A DNA stretch of 46,293 bases from NCBI GenBank assembly GCA_025356095.1, contig JANXUR010000099.1, forward strand, positions 1-46,293. Direction: 5' to 3'. The notes below the pieces were generated by a model, which saw only the letters and a list, made by a program, of their open reading frames with translations, was not told the DNA's origin and did not search any database. Shown in pieces: positions 17,432 through 24,251 of this stretch. How positions within the stretch are numbered: position 1 is the first letter of the stretch; each line of letters starts with the position of its first letter. A program made the position numbers and the translations under genes. This DNA is from Acidobacteriaceae bacterium. GTDB lineage: Bacteria > Acidobacteriota > Terriglobia > Terriglobales > Acidobacteriaceae.

Positions 17432-17857
17432 CGCAGGGCTTTAAGTGTCTTTAACGATAGTAAATCGCCCAAGCGGATTAGGTGGGGGGGGTGTGCTGAA
17501 AAATGAATGACGCTTATGAAAATTCTCAATCGTATCAGCATCCACGCCCGGAGCGGCCGGAGCCGCAGCACAGGTCGGGTGGGTGACCATCCACTTTGCG
17601 TTGTTCCGCTCGCTGAGTGCTCAGCGTTTCAGCAGACCGTGGCGTCCAATCAGAGTGTGCAAGTGTGAAAATGCCTGCTGATACAAGGGCACTACAGCGA
17701 AATTTCTGGGATCGTCAGGCAGTTGCGTGATGGCGTATGGGTCGCAGAATCGCTACCTAGCGGAAGTTGCAGCGGCGGGCTTGAGCCAGCCGGAGGTCGG
17801 TTGCGTCACTGCACCTGCAAAAGTGCAAGTCGGGCAGAAGTTCCAAGCGTGAAATAA
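17432..17857. other. Gene-free stretch upstream of homoserine dehydrogenase
   Basis: No convincing open frame, tRNA or riboswitch was recognised in these ~430 bases. The base composition is mixed, with a G-run near 17485. It may hold the promoter of the minus-strand hom gene. Confidence 0.5.
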
Positions 17858-17893
17858 CGCCAACGGAGGCTGACATGTCAGCCTCCGTTGGCG
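17858..17893. terminator. Perfect 36-bp palindrome, terminator of the His/Ala-rich gene
   Basis: The 18 bases 17858-17875 are an exact reverse complement of 17876-17893, so RNA from either strand would fold into a near-continuous hairpin. It lies 19 bases beyond the stop of the minus-strand gene at 17913, and on that strand it is followed by TTATTTC, so a Rho-independent terminator is the likeliest role. The absence of any loop bases in the DNA palindrome is unusual. Confidence 0.7.
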
Positions 17894-17912
17894 ATTTTAG
17901 TTGGCAGTCAAA

Positions 17913-18119
17913 CTACTTGCGAGCGCCAGCTTTTTCCTCGGACATCTTTTGAGCCTTGCCCAACTGTTCATGGGCTTTGACCGATTGCTGATGAGCGGCA
18001 GTCGAACTCTGGTGAGCCGCTTGGTCGTCATTCCGGCCATGGGCTTCGGCCGCCGAACGATGGCCTTTTGCTGCATTCTCGTGCTGCTCTGCTGCTTGGT
18101 TGTGCGCGTCCTTAGCCAT
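17913..18119 (-). CDS. Small His/Ala-rich hydrophilic protein of unknown function
   Basis: A 68-residue, highly charged, cysteine-free protein with spaced histidines (AAEQHENAAKGHRSAAEAHG and later AAHQQSVKAHEQ) in an approximate A-x-x-H rhythm. It should form a single amphipathic helix or remain disordered. Similar small His/Ala/Lys/Glu proteins are seen in soil Proteobacteria and Acidobacteriota, with no known function; metal binding or stress protection are guesses. The call as a real gene rests on an excellent ribosome site (AAGGGAGAG just before the ATG), a strong terminator hairpin after the stop, and clear amino-acid periodicity. Confidence 0.75.
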   Translation of the reverse strand: MAKDAHNQAAEQHENAAKGHRSAAEAHGRNDDQAAHQSSTAAHQQSVKAHEQLGKAQKMSEEKAGARK

Positions 18120-18275
18120 GATTCTCTCCCTTAATTATTTCAATTTTTCGCCCGCTGCGTCAGGTGCATTCCTTTGTGGAGAGCGGCTATAGGCCTAGCT
18201 TTTCCACCCGGATTCGCATCACCCAACGTCGAGTTCTCAGCGTATTCCGGGCAACGGCAGCAGGTCTGTTCCATT

Positions 18276-18327
18276 GTGGACACGTGCGTGTGGACACGTG
18301 CGTGTGGACACGTGTGGACACGTGCGG
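18276..18327. repeat. 14-bp tandem array with a 10-bp short unit
   Basis: GTGGACACGTGCGT at 18276-18289 and 18290-18303 is followed by a shortened GTGGACACGT (18304-18313) and GTGGACACGTGCGG (18314-18327). Each full unit contains the palindrome CACGTG. Confidence 0.92.
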
Positions 18328-18360
18328 AATTCCGAGGCAATCTGTGCCCGCGGAATGAAC

Positions 18361-18400
18361 TTTTGCGTCCTTTTGCGTCCTTTTGCGTCCATTGGCGTCC
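18361..18400. repeat. 10-bp tandem array, three exact units plus one variant
   Basis: TTTTGCGTCC occurs three times without interruption at 18361-18390. It is followed by a variant unit ATTGGCGTCC at 18391-18400. Confidence 0.93.
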
Positions 18401-18733
18401 ATTTGACTTTAGGATAGCTTGCGATCGCGCCGACGAGGTAGCATTCCCCCCCGGCACTCGCCCAGCGAATTGAGAATGGTGCTTGCCTTAGCCTGCAACT
18501 TGCTGGATAATAGAGTTTTGCGTCTCTCTCTGAGCTGGAAGTGTGTTCGGGAAGAGCGCGAGCTGTAGCGAGCAGAATTTGCACGGGCGATCGAAAAACG
18601 AGCATTCGCTGGTAAGCAGTCTCTCAGGTACCTTGCTGTTATGCCCAGAGAAGGCGGAAGCTGTGGCCACGCGAGATGCGGACATTCGTAGAAGCGCTTG
18701 CAAAAGTTTTTTCAGGATAGGGAGCATAGTTTC

Positions 18734-18985
18734 GTGTTGATGATTCGTTTGGCGCGTGTAGGAACGCGCAAGAAGCCGTTTTATCGTGTGGTTTTGATCG
18801 AGAAAGAGCGTGCCCGCAACGGCAAGGCTCTGGAGATTCTTGGCCTGTACAATCCGCGGACCAATCCGGGCACATTCAACGTGCAGCGTGAGCGCGTGGA
18901 TTATTGGGTTTCCAAGGGCGCGCAGATGACCGACCGGATGAAAAAGCTGGTGGCGAAAGCTGCTGCGGCTCCGGTGGCTGCATAG
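18734..18985 (+). CDS. rpsP: 30S ribosomal protein S16
   Basis: An 83-residue small-subunit protein. MLMIRLARVGTRKKPFYRVV is the S16 signature, and LGLYNPRTNPGTFNV and RVDYWVSKGAQMTD complete the fold. The GTG at 18734 has GGGAG nine bases upstream and gives the MLMIRL start seen in many bacteria; the ATG at 18740 is possible. It opens the conserved rpsP-khpA-rimM-trmD-rplS operon. S16 helps assemble the 16S rRNA 5' domain. The C-terminus ends in a short Ala-rich tail. Confidence 0.96.
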   Translation: MLMIRLARVGTRKKPFYRVVLIEKERARNGKALEILGLYNPRTNPGTFNVQRERVDYWVSKGAQMTDRMKKLVAKAAAAPVAA

Positions 18986-19100
18986 TCTTCGGCTTCGGCA
19001 ACTGCAAGATTCACCGTTAGCGTTTTTGGTTACCGTTCCGTCCTGCAAGTGGCAGAGCGATCACTTCTGAAACAGGCTTTCGTAAAAGGACAAAGCGACC

Positions 19101-19355
19101 ATGGCGACTGAGCCCAAGGGCGATGCGCGGGCGTTAGTGGAGCATATTGCCCGCGCTCTGACGGAACATGCGGAACAGGTGCAAGTTACGGCTGTGCCCA
19201 AAGGGCGCGACACCTCGGTCGAGTTGACCGTCGCGGAAAGCGACATGGGACGGCTGATTGGCCGAGGCGGTCGCACGGTGAAAGCTTTTCGCCAAGTGTT
19301 ACGTGCTGCTGGCGATGCTGCAGGTCAGCGCTACGAGTTAGAGATTCTAGAGTAG
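19101..19355 (+). CDS. khpA: KH-domain RNA-binding protein
   Basis: An 84-residue single KH domain protein. The GRLIGRGGRT loop matches the GxxG RNA-binding motif and the surrounding VELTVAESDM and VKAFRQVLRAA give the helices and strands. Relatives (KhpA/YlqC) bind RNA as dimers, often with KhpB, and influence division and translation. It sits between rpsP and rimM, the usual place for this gene, with only three bases before rimM. Length is normal. Confidence 0.93.
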   Translation: MATEPKGDARALVEHIARALTEHAEQVQVTAVPKGRDTSVELTVAESDMGRLIGRGGRTVKAFRQVLRAAGDAAGQRYELEILE

Positions 19356-19358
19356 TGG

Positions 19359-20018
19359 ATGCCCTGCGTGGCTGAACACCAAGCTGCACACCAAGCTGAA
19401 CACCAAGTGGAAGAGTTCATCACCATCGCGCGGGTGGCCAAGACGCAAGGCAGAATTGGCGAAGTCGCCTGCGACCTGTACACCGACTTTCCAGAGAAGT
19501 TCGCCGAGCGCAAGCGGCTGTTCGCCATGCCCGGCGCCGGGTTGAAGCCGGGACAGCAGCGGCGCGAACTGCAACTGGAAAGTCATTGGCTCCACTCGAC
19601 TGTGAAAGCGGCTGGTGGAAAAGAGCGTGTCGTGCTGAAGTTCGCGGGTGTGGATTCCATCACCCAGGCTGAAGAGTTACTGGGCTGCGAAATTCAGATT
19701 CCAGCCAGCGAACGGGCTGAACTGGAGTCGGGCGCAGCGTATCTGAGCGATTTGGCAGGATGCGTGGTGCTGGAGAGTGGCCAGCGGGTTGGCGTGATTC
19801 GCGACTTGGAGTTTGGCGCCGGCGATGTGCCGGTTCTGGTGGTGGAAGGTAGCGAGGGGCAAGAAATTCTGATTCCCTGGGCCAACGAATTTGTGGAGCG
19901 GTTTGACCTCGCGGCGCGCGAAATGCACATGGTGCTTCCCGAAGGCTTGCTGGAGATTAACGCACCGGGCAAGAAGGAATCTGGCGACAAGCGGGAGAAA
20001 CCCCCCACCCAGGCGTAG
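19359..20018 (+). CDS. rimM: Ribosome maturation factor RimM
   Basis: A 219-residue protein that helps mature the 30S head and binds S19. The N-terminal barrel reads ITIARVAKTQGRIGEVACDLYTDFPEKF; the C-terminal PRC-like barrel is AYLSDLAGCVVLESG ... ILIPWANEFVERFD. The first ~20 residues are unusual: AEHQ-AAHQ-AEHQ derives from a 12-bp tandem repeat at 19371-19406. The C-terminal ~20 residues are a charged Lys/Glu tail. The start at 19359 gives tight spacing after khpA; a GTG at 19368 is also in frame. Confidence 0.94.
   Translation: MPCVAEHQAAHQAEHQVEEFITIARVAKTQGRIGEVACDLYTDFPEKFAERKRLFAMPGAGLKPGQQRRELQLESHWLHSTVKAAGGKERVVLKFAGVDSITQAEELLGCEIQIPASERAELESGAAYLSDLAGCVVLESGQRVGVIRDLEFGAGDVPVLVVEGSEGQEILIPWANEFVERFDLAAREMHMVLPEGLLEINAPGKKESGDKREKPPTQA
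19371..19406. repeat. 12-bp in-frame tandem repeat at the rimM 5' end
   Basis: GCTGAACACCAA at 19371-19382, a one-base variant at 19383-19394, and an exact copy at 19395-19406 encode AEHQ-AAHQ-AEHQ immediately after the start of rimM. Confidence 0.93.
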
Positions 20019-20079
20019 CTTGGAGGGGGCACCCGAAGCGAAACTGGAAGACTGAAGTAGAAGACCGGGGTCGAAGAAA

Positions 20080-20889
20080 GTGAAAGCAGAACTGATCACA
20101 ATCTTCCCCGAGTTCTTTCATGGTCCGCTGGAACACGGGATTATGCGCAAGGCGCAATTGGCCGGGCTCGTTGAGTACCGGGTTTGCGACCTGCGAGAGT
20201 TTACGCACGACCGGCATCGCACCGTGGATGACCGTCCTTTTGGGGGCGGGGAAGGCATGGTGCTAAAGCCAGAACCCATCTTCGAGTGTCTCGAAGCTCT
20301 GGATGTGGCATCGCGGGAACAGCGTATGCAGCCGGGTGCGCGGGAGTCGGTGATTCTGCTTTCCGCGCAAGGTCAGCGGTTCGACCAAAGCGTGGCGCAA
20401 GAGTTGGCCGCGCTTGACCGCTTGGTGCTGATTAGCGGTCGTTACGAAGGTGTGGATGAGCGGGTGGCAGAGCACTTAGCCGACCGCGAGCTTTCCATCG
20501 GCGACTTTGTGTTGAGTGGCGGTGAGCTGGGCGCGCTGGTGATTTTGGACGCGGTGACGCGGCTGATTCCCGGAGCGCTAGGCAACGAAGCCTCCGCCAA
20601 GCAAGAAAGCTTTAGTGCGCTAGAGCAAGATGCGGGCCAGCAAGCGAATTCCACCTGCGGGTCGGGCGGATTGCTGGATTATCCGCACTATACGCGGCCA
20701 GCAGAGTTTCGCGGATGGCCGGTGCCGGAAGTGCTTTCTTCCGGGAACCATGACTTGATCCGGCGTTGGCGCCGGCGCAAGGCGCTGGAAAAGACGGTGC
20801 GCAACCGTCCTGACCTGCTGGAGCGGGTGGTGCTAAGCGACGAAGACCGCGAGTTAGTGGAAGCGATTACGCGGCAGAATTTGCACTAG
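20080..20889 (+). CDS. trmD: tRNA (guanine-37-N1)-methyltransferase
   Basis: A 269-residue SPOUT methyltransferase that makes m1G37 and prevents frameshifting. Visible motifs: ITIFPEFF at the start; [17 protein letters not shown]; the trefoil-knot SAM site [17 protein letters not shown] and [21 protein letters not shown]; and the C-terminal [24 protein letters not shown]. The start is a GTG at 20080. It lies in the rpsP operon between rimM and rplS. A 15-bp tandem duplication includes its stop codon. Confidence 0.96.
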   Translation: MKAELITIFPEFFHGPLEHGIMRKAQLAGLVEYRVCDLREFTHDRHRTVDDRPFGGGEGMVLKPEPIFECLEALDVASREQRMQPGARESVILLSAQGQRFDQSVAQELAALDRLVLISGRYEGVDERVAEHLADRELSIGDFVLSGGELGALVILDAVTRLIPGALGNEASAKQESFSALEQDAGQQANSTCGSGGLLDYPHYTRPAEFRGWPVPEVLSSGNHDLIRRWRRRKALEKTVRNRPDLLERVVLSDEDRELVEAITRQNLH

Positions 20890-20904
20890 CAGAATTTGCA
20901 CTAG
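20875..20904. repeat. Exact 15-bp tandem duplication including the trmD stop codon
   Basis: CAGAATTTGCACTAG at 20875-20889 (the last five codons of trmD including TAG) is repeated without any change at 20890-20904. Confidence 0.95.
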
Positions 20905-20957
20905 TTGGAAACGCAGCACGCGTTACCAGATTTCGTTCAAAAGGAAAGAAGAGAGTC

Positions 20958-21329
20958 ATGTCGAGTCCCATTATTCACCGGCTTCTAGCCAAGACGCAGC
21001 GCACCGACCTCCCCAAGTTTGGCCCTGGCGATACCGTCAAGGTTCACGTCCGCATCAAAGAAGGCGAAAAAGAGCGCATCCAGATTTTTGAGGGCCTTGT
21101 GATTTCAATGTCTCAGGGATTGCAGAGCTCGTTCGTCGTCCGCAAGATGAGCTTTGGCACCGGCGTAGAGCGCATCTTCCCCTTCGCCTCCAAAGCCATT
21201 GACAAGGTGGAAAAAGTGCGGTCGTTCCAGATTCGCCGCGCCAAGCTGTACTACCTGCGCGGACTGCGTGGCAAGGCTGCCCGCTTGAAAGAAGTGGATA
21301 CCCGCATCAAGGCCAAGGCGAAAGCCTAG
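20958..21329 (+). CDS. rplS: 50S ribosomal protein L19
   Basis: A 123-residue protein at the subunit interface. The [26 protein letters not shown] segment and [20 protein letters not shown] are diagnostic, followed by the Arg/Lys-rich [20 protein letters not shown] tail. It ends the rpsP operon. The ribosome site GGAAAGAAGAG precedes the ATG. An 11-bp sequence starting at its stop codon is repeated in inverted form about 100 bases downstream. Confidence 0.96.
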   Translation: MSSPIIHRLLAKTQRTDLPKFGPGDTVKVHVRIKEGEKERIQIFEGLVISMSQGLQSSFVVRKMSFGTGVERIFPFASKAIDKVEKVRSFQIRRAKLYYLRGLRGKAARLKEVDTRIKAKAKA

Positions 21330-21719
21330 GCTCTGCGGTCGGCGGGCTCGGCTTTGAGGCGATGTTGTCCGTGGTTGACGGGCGTTCTGCGTTCTCGCCG
21401 CCGATGCAAATGTGTTTAACAGGCTCCGCGCCCGCAGAGCCTGAACTCGATGCCTGCCAACCCCACATGGCAGTCTTGCCCTTTCCCGTTTCTTTGGGGC
21501 ACAACAGCGCAAATTTAGTTCGCGGCATTCGCTAGACTACCAAGTGCACAGAGGCATGAGTGGGTAGTGCGGGCAGCGCCGTACTCACCACAACCGACTC
21601 ACCACAACTTCTGCGGCAAGGCCGGGTTAAGACCCCTAAGCCGTGCTGTGCTCTTGCACAAAATCCCGGTCCTTTTGTTAACTGGTTGGCCGCTGTCGTC
21701 GAGTTTAAGGAGTTGTTGT
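21330..21719. other. Noncoding region between rplS and the phosphoesterase gene
   Basis: Nearly 400 bases without a credible gene. AGGCTCTGCGG at 21328-21338 is complementary to CCGCAGAGCCT at 21432-21442; the latter can instead form a local hairpin with AGGCTC at 21421-21426. A 14-bp tandem pair lies at 21583-21610. A ribosome site AAGGAG (21707-21712) for the next gene ends the region. Confidence 0.5.
21583..21610. repeat. 14-bp tandem pair
   Basis: ACTCACCACAACCG at 21583-21596 is followed by ACTCACCACAACTT at 21597-21610, identical over the first 12 bases. It lies in the leader of the phosphoesterase gene. Confidence 0.85.
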
Positions 21720-23315
21720 ATGCGCTTACAAGAAGGCTGCAAAAACCTGCCCGTGTGGTTGCTTACCGCAGTTGGATTTGCTTTGCTAACCGTGCTGGCA
21801 GCCTGTGGCGGCGGCAGTTCCACCACGCCTCCCCCCCCAGTCATCGCCGTGACGGTCACTCCGGCCGCCCCGACGCTCACCTCGGGACAATCGCAGCAGT
21901 TCACCGCTACCGTCACCGGCACTACCAACACTGCGGTCACGTGGTCCGCGAGCGGCGGTACGATTTCCACTGCGGGGCTGTTTACGGATACGGTCACTGC
22001 CACGACGACGGTCACGGTAACGGCCACGTCTGCGGCCGATTCCACGGCGAAAGGTACTGCAACGGTCACCGTGACCCCAGCCACCGTCGGCGACATTACT
22101 CAGATCAAGCACATCGTATTCATCATCAAAGAGAACCACAGCTTCGACAACTACTTCGGTAGCTATCCGGGGGCAGAGGGTGCGACCACCGGCGTGACCT
22201 CGACCGGGGCCGTGGTGCCGTTGACGCACGGAGCTGACCGACCGCCGTATGATGTTGGCCACGGATTCACCGACACGGTCCTTGCCATTCATGGCGGCAA
22301 GATGGATAAGTTTGACTTGATTAGCAAGGGTGACGTCAATGGAATGTTGCTGCCCTATACGCAGTACCTTCAGGCAGATATTCCTAACTACTGGACACTG
22401 GCGCAGAACTATGTGTTGGCAGACCACATGTTCTCGTCGCTCACCGGTCCTAGCTTCCCCAACCACCTCTATACAATCGCTGCCGATTCCGCCGGAGTCA
22501 CCGACAATCCAATAAACACTTCCTCCGACCCAACTCATACTATTAGCAATAAGTGGGGCTGTGATGCCTCGATGGGTTCGCCGGGAATTCCACCCTCCAC
22601 TGTAAAGCTGATTGACGCAGCTGGTAACCCGCTGACTCCAGTTTTCCCGTGCTTTGATTTCGCTGCTGGCACCCTGATGGATACGATGCAGACGGCCAAG
22701 ATTACCTGGAAGTATTACGCGCCGAGGCCGGGCACGTCCGGATATATTTGGAATGTTCTCGACGCTGTGCATCATATCCGCTGCGCGGACGCGATATTGC
22801 CTAACTGTACCGCCGACGGCACGCTGTGGACGACCAACGATGTGGTAGATACGCAGTTCGATATAGACGCTGCCGCAGGCAATTTGCCCGAAGTTAGTTA
22901 TGTAGTAACTCGCGGGGAAGATAGCGAACACCCAGTTTCCAGCGTATGTCAAGGTGAGAATCGGTCAATCGCCGAGATTGACGCTGTAATGAATGGGCCA
23001 GACTGGAACAGTACCGCGATCTTCTTACTGTGGGATGACCACGGTGGCTTCTACGATCATTTGGCTCCCCCCAAGAAGGACGCATGGGGTTTCGGGGTGC
23101 GGGTGCCGCTCATCATCATCTCGCCGTTCGCCAAGAAGGGCTACATCAGCAAGCAGGAGTATGAATTCAGTTCGCTGCTGGCATTTGTTGAAAAGCGCTA
23201 TAACTTGCCCTTTCTTACGGCGCGCGACGCTGCTGCCAACGACATGGAAGATGCATTCGACTTTACCCAGACTCCTCGCCTGCCAACACCGCTGCTGCAA
23301 AGAGTCTGCCCCTAG
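21720..23315 (+). CDS. Lipoprotein phosphoesterase (phospholipase C/acid phosphatase family) with Ig-like domain
   Basis: A 531-residue surface or periplasmic lipoprotein. The lipobox LAAC has its acylated cysteine at C29, followed by a GGGSSTTPPPP linker and a Thr/Val-rich Ig-like domain (about 45-125). The catalytic domain begins at DITQIKHIVFIIKENHSFDNYF: ENHSFD at residues 138-143 is the metal/substrate motif of bacterial phospholipase C and AcpA-type acid phosphatases. DDHGGFYDHLAPP and RVPLIIISPFAKKGYI are also typical. It cleaves phosphate mono- or diesters; the exact substrate is unclear. AAGGAG lies seven bases before the ATG at 21720; a longer frame to 21567 lacks support. A strong terminator follows. 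Confidence 0.9.
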   Translation: MRLQEGCKNLPVWLLTAVGFALLTVLAACGGGSSTTPPPPVIAVTVTPAAPTLTSGQSQQFTATVTGTTNTAVTWSASGGTISTAGLFTDTVTATTTVTVTATSAADSTAKGTATVTVTPATVGDITQIKHIVFIIKENHSFDNYFGSYPGAEGATTGVTSTGAVVPLTHGADRPPYDVGHGFTDTVLAIHGGKMDKFDLISKGDVNGMLLPYTQYLQADIPNYWTLAQNYVLADHMFSSLTGPSFPNHLYTIAADSAGVTDNPINTSSDPTHTISNKWGCDASMGSPGIPPSTVKLIDAAGNPLTPVFPCFDFAAGTLMDTMQTAKITWKYYAPRPGTSGYIWNVLDAVHHIRCADAILPNCTADGTLWTTNDVVDTQFDIDAAAGNLPEVSYVVTRGEDSEHPVSSVCQGENRSIAEIDAVMNGPDWNSTAIFLLWDDHGGFYDHLAPPKKDAWGFGVRVPLIIISPFAKKGYISKQEYEFSSLLAFVEKRYNLPFLTARDAAANDMEDAFDFTQTPRLPTPLLQRVCP

Positions 23316-23332
23316 CGGTCTGTGTGGAACAC

Positions 23333-23354
23333 TATAGGTAGAGTATAGGTAGAA
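23333..23354. repeat. 11-bp tandem pair
   Basis: TATAGGTAGAG at 23333-23343 is followed by TATAGGTAGAA at 23344-23354, directly between the phosphoesterase stop and its terminator stem. Confidence 0.85.
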
Positions 23355-23384
23355 TGAGCGGGGGGGGTGCTCCCCGCTCATTCT
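23351..23384 (+). terminator. Strong terminator hairpin after the phosphoesterase gene
   Basis: A 13-bp perfect stem pairs 23351-23363 with 23372-23384 around an eight-base loop. It is followed by a T-rich GTTGCTTTC. It should end phosphoesterase transcription, so rnhB needs its own promoter. Confidence 0.75.
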
Positions 23385-23535
23385 GTTGCTTTCAAACTGC
23401 ACATACGCTTTCAAATTTCGCCAAGGCTGCCCCAAGGCTGTCCCCAAGGCACCGCGAATAATTTCCACAGCAAGAGCCCACCATGTTCGTGCGATGATTC
23501 CAGCTATGGCGTTGGGCAGGGTACAGCCAACCGTG

Positions 23536-24216
23536 ATGCAGCCGGATTCCGCGAAGCCGCTTTCGCCCTCGGCGGCAAAACTGCGCCTCTTAAAGAAGCT
23601 GCGTTGCACCCTGCGGTATGAAAAGGAAGCTTGGGCGAGCGGCGCGCATTGCATTGCTGGTGTGGACGAAGTGGGGCGCGGCTGTTTGTTTGGGCCGGTG
23701 ACGGCTGCCGCCGTCGTTCTCGATCCACGGAGGCGTATTCGCGGCCTGCGCGACTCCAAGTTGCTGGATGCCGCCCGCCGTGAGGAATTGTCGCAGGAAG
23801 TTCGCTCCAAGGCTCTCGCCTACGCCATCGCTGAAGTAGATGCCGTTGAGATTGACCGCATCAACATCTATCAGGCGTCGCGGCTGGCGATGAAGCGGGC
23901 GGTGGAGCAACTCACACTAGCGCCGGATTTTCTTCTGGTGGATGCCATGCGCCTCGACCACCCATGCGCCCAACGTGGCATTATCCATGGCGACGCACTT
24001 TCGATTTCTATTGCTGCCGCTTCCATTATCGCCAAGGTGCATCGCGACCAGCGTATGCAGGAGCTCGATGCGCTGTATCCGCAATATGGCTTGGCTTCGC
24101 ACAAGGGCTACGCCACGCCCGAGCATCGCGAGGCCCTGCGCCGTCACGGGCCCACGCCGCTGCACCGCATGAGCTTCGCGCCGTGCGCGCAACTTGATCT
24201 TACCTGGGCCGAATGA
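23536..24216 (+). CDS. rnhB: Ribonuclease HII
   Basis: RNase HII cuts RNA in RNA-DNA hybrids and at single ribonucleotides. The catalytic residues are visible: D44/E45 in AGVDEVGRGCLFGPV, an aspartate in FLLVDAM, and another in ASIIAKVHRDQRM. HKGYATPEH is also typical. The start is uncertain: the frame is open from 23386, but that part overlaps the terminator and has no family character. ATG at 23536 gives 226 residues, a normal length; ATG at 23494 or 23506 are alternatives. rnhB often follows rplS directly; here the phosphoesterase gene lies between. Confidence 0.93.
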   Translation: MQPDSAKPLSPSAAKLRLLKKLRCTLRYEKEAWASGAHCIAGVDEVGRGCLFGPVTAAAVVLDPRRRIRGLRDSKLLDAARREELSQEVRSKALAYAIAEVDAVEIDRINIYQASRLAMKRAVEQLTLAPDFLLVDAMRLDHPCAQRGIIHGDALSISIAAASIIAKVHRDQRMQELDALYPQYGLASHKGYATPEHREALRRHGPTPLHRMSFAPCAQLDLTWAE

Positions 24217-24251
24217 GCAGGGAAGCTGCGCGCGTAATTTGTTTATTCGTT

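Larger units (their letters stand above)
18120..18733. other. Long noncoding region upstream of the rpsP operon
   Basis: About 610 bases without a believable gene. It contains two short tandem-repeat arrays (18276-18327 and 18361-18400). It must also hold the promoter for the minus-strand His/Ala-rich gene and for the ribosomal operon. A string CTCTCAGGTACC at 18621-18632 recalls the glycine riboswitch but the rest of that fold is not evident. Confidence 0.55.

Noticed and set aside
17432-17857. SAM or other riboswitch upstream of homoserine dehydrogenase
   Set aside because: No conserved core of a known class was recognised on either strand; a covariance-model search could test this.
18516-18650. 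Glycine-riboswitch-like string CTCTCAGGTACC (18621-18632), with a possible CTCTG/CAGAG outer pairing
   Set aside because: The conserved CGCCGAAGG-type core and the GGAGAG strand are missing or badly altered, and the downstream gene is rpsP, not a glycine gene. A covariance-model search with the glycine riboswitch family would decide.
21786-22952. Long minus-strand open frame opposite the phosphoesterase gene
   Set aside because: Antisense shadow of a well-supported gene in GC-rich DNA; Arg-rich translation with no domain.
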